From assembly GCF_024622045.1 (NCBI RefSeq), contig NZ_JANKBP010000011.1: a stretch of DNA of 64,000 bases. One strand, given 5' to 3'. The stretch comes from Rodentibacter caecimuris (GTDB taxonomy: Bacteria; Pseudomonadota; Gammaproteobacteria; Enterobacterales; Pasteurellaceae). How positions within the stretch are numbered: the stretch's first letter is position 1; each line of letters opens with the position of its first letter. Under the pieces are notes generated by a model, which saw only the letters and a program-made list of their open reading frames with translations, searched no databases and was not told the DNA's origin. A program made the position numbers and the translations under genes. Positions 61,438 through 64,000 of this stretch are shown piece by piece.

Positions 61438-62985
61438 CTATTTTGCCTGTGCGTTGATTTGACGAATGGCTTTTAACACAGCCGCCGCTTTATGGCGTGT
61501 TTCATCCGCTTCCATTTGTGGATCGGAATCCAATACTTCACCACAACCCGCTTGTACATGGGCGATACCGTTTTGCACAAAAGCGGAACGAATCACAATA
61601 CAGGTGTCAAAATGCCCGTCTGATGTAAGATAGCCTACCGCACCGCCATAACTATGACGTTTTTGCTGTTCAAACTGATAAATAAGTTGCATGGCTTTAA
61701 TTTTGGGGGCTCCGGTGAGCGTTCCCATATTCATGCAGGCTTGATAAGCGTGAAGCGCATCTAATTCAGGGCGAAGTTTGCCTACCACACGAGAAACTAA
61801 ATGCATAATATGTGAATAACGATCCACTTGCATTAATTCTGCAACCTTGCGAGTGCCACTTTGACAAACACGGGCAATATCATTGCGTGCCAAATCTACC
61901 AACATTAAATGTTCCGCCTGTTCTTTGTGATCAAGGCGAAGTTCGAGCTCTAAACGCCCGTCCAGCTCAGGATCAATATTACCGTGAGCATCAAAGCCGC
62001 GCGGACGCGATCCGGCAATAGGGTAAATCTCTAATTGACGATTGTTCGGCGTATATTTGAGCGCACTTTCCGGTGAGGCGCCAAACAAAATGAAATCTTC
62101 ATCGTTCATATAAAACATATAAGGACTTGGGTTATTTTGTTTGAGTTGAGCATAACTGGCAAGCGGATTTGGACAAGCAAGAGAAAAGCGACGGGAAGGA
62201 ACGATTTGGAATACATCACCAATATTAATGTGGTGTTTTAACGCTTTCACGATATTGATAAATTCGGGATCATCAAAATTCGTTTTTACTTCATCACCCG
62301 CAGATTTAATAGATAAGATGTGATCAATATTTTTTAATTTTTGTGCGATCGCGAGTGCGGTTTTTGCGACATTGACTTGCTCTTCTTGTGAGAAACAGTA
62401 ACTTTTAAGTGTTGCCTGCTGGCTTTGGTGATCGATAGTAATGAGATGCTCGGCAAGATAAAAACTGTAGTCAGGGCAAGAAATATCATCATCTTTTAAC
62501 GTGATGTCATTCATCGGGATGAAATTGGCGACTAAGTCATAAGCGAACAAACCGCCTAAAAAAATTGGTGTAGCACTGTGACGATAGAGATTGGCTATCA
62601 CGCGAAGACCATCAAAAACCGTGGCAGATTGCAGTTTACTATCCTCATCTAATTGGTTATCAAGAGGGGCAAACTCAATAGAAAATTCATTGTTAAAATT
62701 GACCGCACTTATGTTTCCAAGTGCGGTCAAGATTGGGTGAATTTCTCTCAACACGGCTAAACCGTTTGCATTGATTGCTTTAAATGTGACGTTGTGACTA
62801 GAACAGGTGATTTTTACTGCGGTATTGATTAACAGAAGGCTTTGCAAACTATTTTTATTACCAATTTCAGCAGAATCAAGTAGAAGCGTGTTGGGCTGAT
62901 CACATAAGGTATTGAAAATGGCGGTAGTATCCTCGTAGTAAGGTACCGGCTGTGTCGTTACCGCAATAAAAGCATGGTCTCGCAT
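61438..62985 (-). CDS. trpE: Anthranilate synthase component I
   Basis: 515 residues. The chorismate-binding domain has FQIVPSRRFSL, FGASPESALKY, IYPIAGSRPRG, DLARNDIARVC and GTLTGAPKIKAM. The N-terminal feedback site shows LLDSAEI, equivalent to the LLESA tryptophan-binding motif, so inhibition by tryptophan is expected. It is the first gene of the leftward trp cluster. Confidence 0.96.
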   Translation of the reverse strand: MRDHAFIAVTTQPVPYYEDTTAIFNTLCDQPNTLLLDSAEIGNKNSLQSLLLINTAVKITCSSHNVTFKAINANGLAVLREIHPILTALGNISAVNFNNEFSIEFAPLDNQLDEDSKLQSATVFDGLRVIANLYRHSATPIFLGGLFAYDLVANFIPMNDITLKDDDISCPDYSFYLAEHLITIDHQSQQATLKSYCFSQEEQVNVAKTALAIAQKLKNIDHILSIKSAGDEVKTNFDDPEFINIVKALKHHINIGDVFQIVPSRRFSLACPNPLASYAQLKQNNPSPYMFYMNDEDFILFGASPESALKYTPNNRQLEIYPIAGSRPRGFDAHGNIDPELDGRLELELRLDHKEQAEHLMLVDLARNDIARVCQSGTRKVAELMQVDRYSHIMHLVSRVVGKLRPELDALHAYQACMNMGTLTGAPKIKAMQLIYQFEQQKRHSYGGAVGYLTSDGHFDTCIVIRSAFVQNGIAHVQAGCGEVLDSDPQMEADETRHKAAAVLKAIRQINAQAK

Positions 62986-63011
62986 TTTTAAATCCTTCTA
63001 AGAAAACTTTT

Positions 63012-63029
63012 GCACTATTAAACTAGTGC
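63012..63029 (-). promoter_or_regulatory. trpO: TrpR operator-like palindrome
   Basis: GCACTATTAAACTAGTGC is a near-perfect palindrome matching the core of TrpR operators (CTAGTTAACTAG type). It lies 27 bases upstream of the trpE ATG. I see no obvious tandem-Trp leader peptide in the short upstream region, so repression rather than attenuation is likely. Confidence 0.72.
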
Positions 63030-63095
63030 AGTAAAAATAAGTCAAGCAAAGATTTAAAAAAATTCGATTTAATTTTATAAAAGTACATAGTGGTA

Positions 63096-63126
63096 AAGAA
63101 AAAAGAAAGCCATCTCGAAAGATGGC
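63096..63126 (-). terminator. Terminator of azoR
   Basis: On the minus strand GCCATCT (63126-63120) pairs with AGATGGC (63115-63109) and is followed by TTTCTTTTTTC. It separates azoR from the trp promoter. Confidence 0.85.
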
Positions 63127-63137
63127 CTAAAAAAGGA

Positions 63138-63722
63138 TTAAAGTGCGGTCACAATAACATTAATTTTTACTTTGGCAGAGTGCAACGCTTTTTCAACAGC
63201 TTCCGGACCAAATCCAATCCCTTGCGCATAGACGAACTGCACATCAGTAATTCCTACAAAGTCTAAAATTGCTTTCGTATATTGTGTGACGGAATTTGCG
63301 TCATCGTATAACCCGCCAAATGCACATAATACGATGGCTTTTTTACCTTTCAATAAACCTTCCGGGCCATTTGCCGTGTATTGAAATGTAACACGAGGAC
63401 GGGCGATAAAATCAAAATAAGATTTTAATTGAGTCGGAATCGTTAAGTTATACATCGGTGCGCCGATTACGAGTGTATCCGCATTTTTTAATTCAGCAAC
63501 GAGTTTGTCTGAAAGTGCTAGAAGTTGTTTTTCTTCATCCGTGTTAGGTTCGCCACGCACTGCAATAGCTGCTGTTGCATCGAAGTGGGGAAGGGGATCA
63601 TTTGCTAAATCCCGCACCACAATATTGTTACCTTGTAGTTTTTCAATCGCATAATCAACTAATTTATTACTTTGAGAATTATCAGCAAGAATGCTTGATT
63701 TTAGCACTAATATGTTGCTCAT
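63138..63722 (-). CDS. azoR: FMN-dependent NADH-azoreductase
   Basis: A 194-residue flavodoxin-fold quinone/azo reductase. NILVLKSSILADNSQSNKLV binds the FMN phosphate, APMYNLTIPTQLKSYFDFIA is the second FMN motif, and FGGLYD lies near 133. It probably protects against quinone stress by two-electron reduction. It is monocistronic. Confidence 0.93.
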   Translation of the reverse strand: MSNILVLKSSILADNSQSNKLVDYAIEKLQGNNIVVRDLANDPLPHFDATAAIAVRGEPNTDEEKQLLALSDKLVAELKNADTLVIGAPMYNLTIPTQLKSYFDFIARPRVTFQYTANGPEGLLKGKKAIVLCAFGGLYDDANSVTQYTKAILDFVGITDVQFVYAQGIGFGPEAVEKALHSAKVKINVIVTAL

Positions 63723-63952
63723 TTTGTTTCCTTTAATTCAGGTGAAATAAGTGGGACGATTCTAGAGTTTATTTTTTGATAGATAAAGTTGTTGTTGGGA
63801 AAAACATTATTTCTTTTTATGAAAATATCCAGGCGGTTTTCTATTTAACAAGATTATAAGAAAGTGGTAGAATTTGCGACCGCACTTTTCTCATTCAATG
63901 GTAGGAATGAAGCTAAGTGCGGTTAATTTTTATTGAATTTTTAAACGAGCAT

Positions 63953-63973
63953 GTCACCTTTCGTATGGGTGAC
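63953..63973 (+). promoter_or_regulatory. thrS leader hairpin mimicking tRNA-Thr anticodon arm
   Basis: GTCACC (63953-63958) pairs with GGTGAC (63968-63973). With a T-G closing pair (63959 with 63967) the loop is seven bases, TTCGTAT: a U at the tRNA-33 position, anticodon CGU for threonine, and A at position 37. In E. coli ThrRS represses its own translation by binding such a mimic just upstream of the ribosome site. Confidence 0.72.
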
Positions 63974-63992
63974 CACTGTATAAGGAAAAATT

Positions 63993-64000
63993 ATGCCAAT
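63993..64000 (+). CDS. thrS: Threonyl-tRNA synthetase, first codons only
   Basis: ATG-CCA-AT at the window end, with AAGGA (63982-63986) six bases before. Family members in Haemophilus start MPIITLPDG. Only two full codons are visible, so the call rests on the anticodon-mimic hairpin 20 bases upstream. Confidence 0.6.

Overview
The window is a Pasteurellaceae chromosome segment. The 9-base Haemophilus-type DNA uptake sequence (AAGTGCGGT / ACCGCACTT) recurs throughout the right-hand 50 kb, often as inverted pairs that form terminators. The gene content and local order (purR, dapD, tehB, greA-yhbY-rlmE-ftsH-folP-glmM, pheS-pheT-ihfA, rplM-rpsI-sspA-sspB, and a trp cluster with ydfG and a tautomerase gene inside) fit the Haemophilus/Aggregatibacter/Rodentibacter group. 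I cannot name the species.

Region 1 (1-14182) is accessory DNA and the interesting part. It holds two nested mobile elements with the same layout. The inner one (1599-11882, 10,284 bp) is delimited by 26-bp perfect terminal inverted repeats and an 8-bp target duplication, CAATGAAT. It interrupts the transposase gene of the outer one; removing it and one target copy restores that reading frame through to a family-typical C-terminus. The inner element carries two ISXO2/IS1595-type DDE transposases, a type III restriction-modification operon (mod-res), an XRE-type repressor, coiled-coil/winged-helix accessory proteins, and a zeta-toxin-like kinase gene broken by an amber codon. The outer element, whose left end lies outside the window, has its own repressor, transposase, accessory proteins and a Clp-fold serine proteinase gene that also contains an early amber codon. 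It ends at 14182, beside ppc. Both elements place a short open reading frame made of simple-sequence repeats directly after the repressor gene: 16 or more copies of an 8-mer in the outer element, and 21 copies of a 5-mer in the inner one. In the inner element the repeat frame runs into the start of mod and stops just past the mod ATG, so the repeat number probably switches mod by translational coupling. Hairpins that bury the Shine-Dalgarno sequence precede three of the element genes.

Region 2 (14214-46000) is core chromosome: ppc, purR with a 26-residue YnhF-like membrane peptide, dapD, tehB, a collapsed multicopper oxidase pseudogene, metG, the Mrp-type ATPase gene, an adenosine deaminase gene, a sirtuin gene lacking the zinc cysteines, kdsC-kdsD, RNase P RNA, a LysR/DUF2255/SDR group, a phytase-like esterase gene, dacB, greA, yhbY, rlmE-ftsH-folP-glmM-sixA, an alanine/lysine-rich lipoprotein gene, ycgL, a 91-bp decayed miniature copy of the mobile-element ends, a beta-carbonic anhydrase gene, asnS and sohB.

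Region 3 (46000-64000) continues with an OmpA-like lipoprotein gene, pheS-pheT-ihfA, an NlpC/P60 lipoprotein gene, metF, rplM-rpsI, sspA-sspB, the leftward trp cluster (trpE-trpG-tautomerase-trpD-trpCF-ydfG-trpB-trpA) behind a TrpR-like operator, and azoR. The window closes on the first codons of a probable thrS, preceded by a leader hairpin that mimics the tRNA-Thr anticodon loop.
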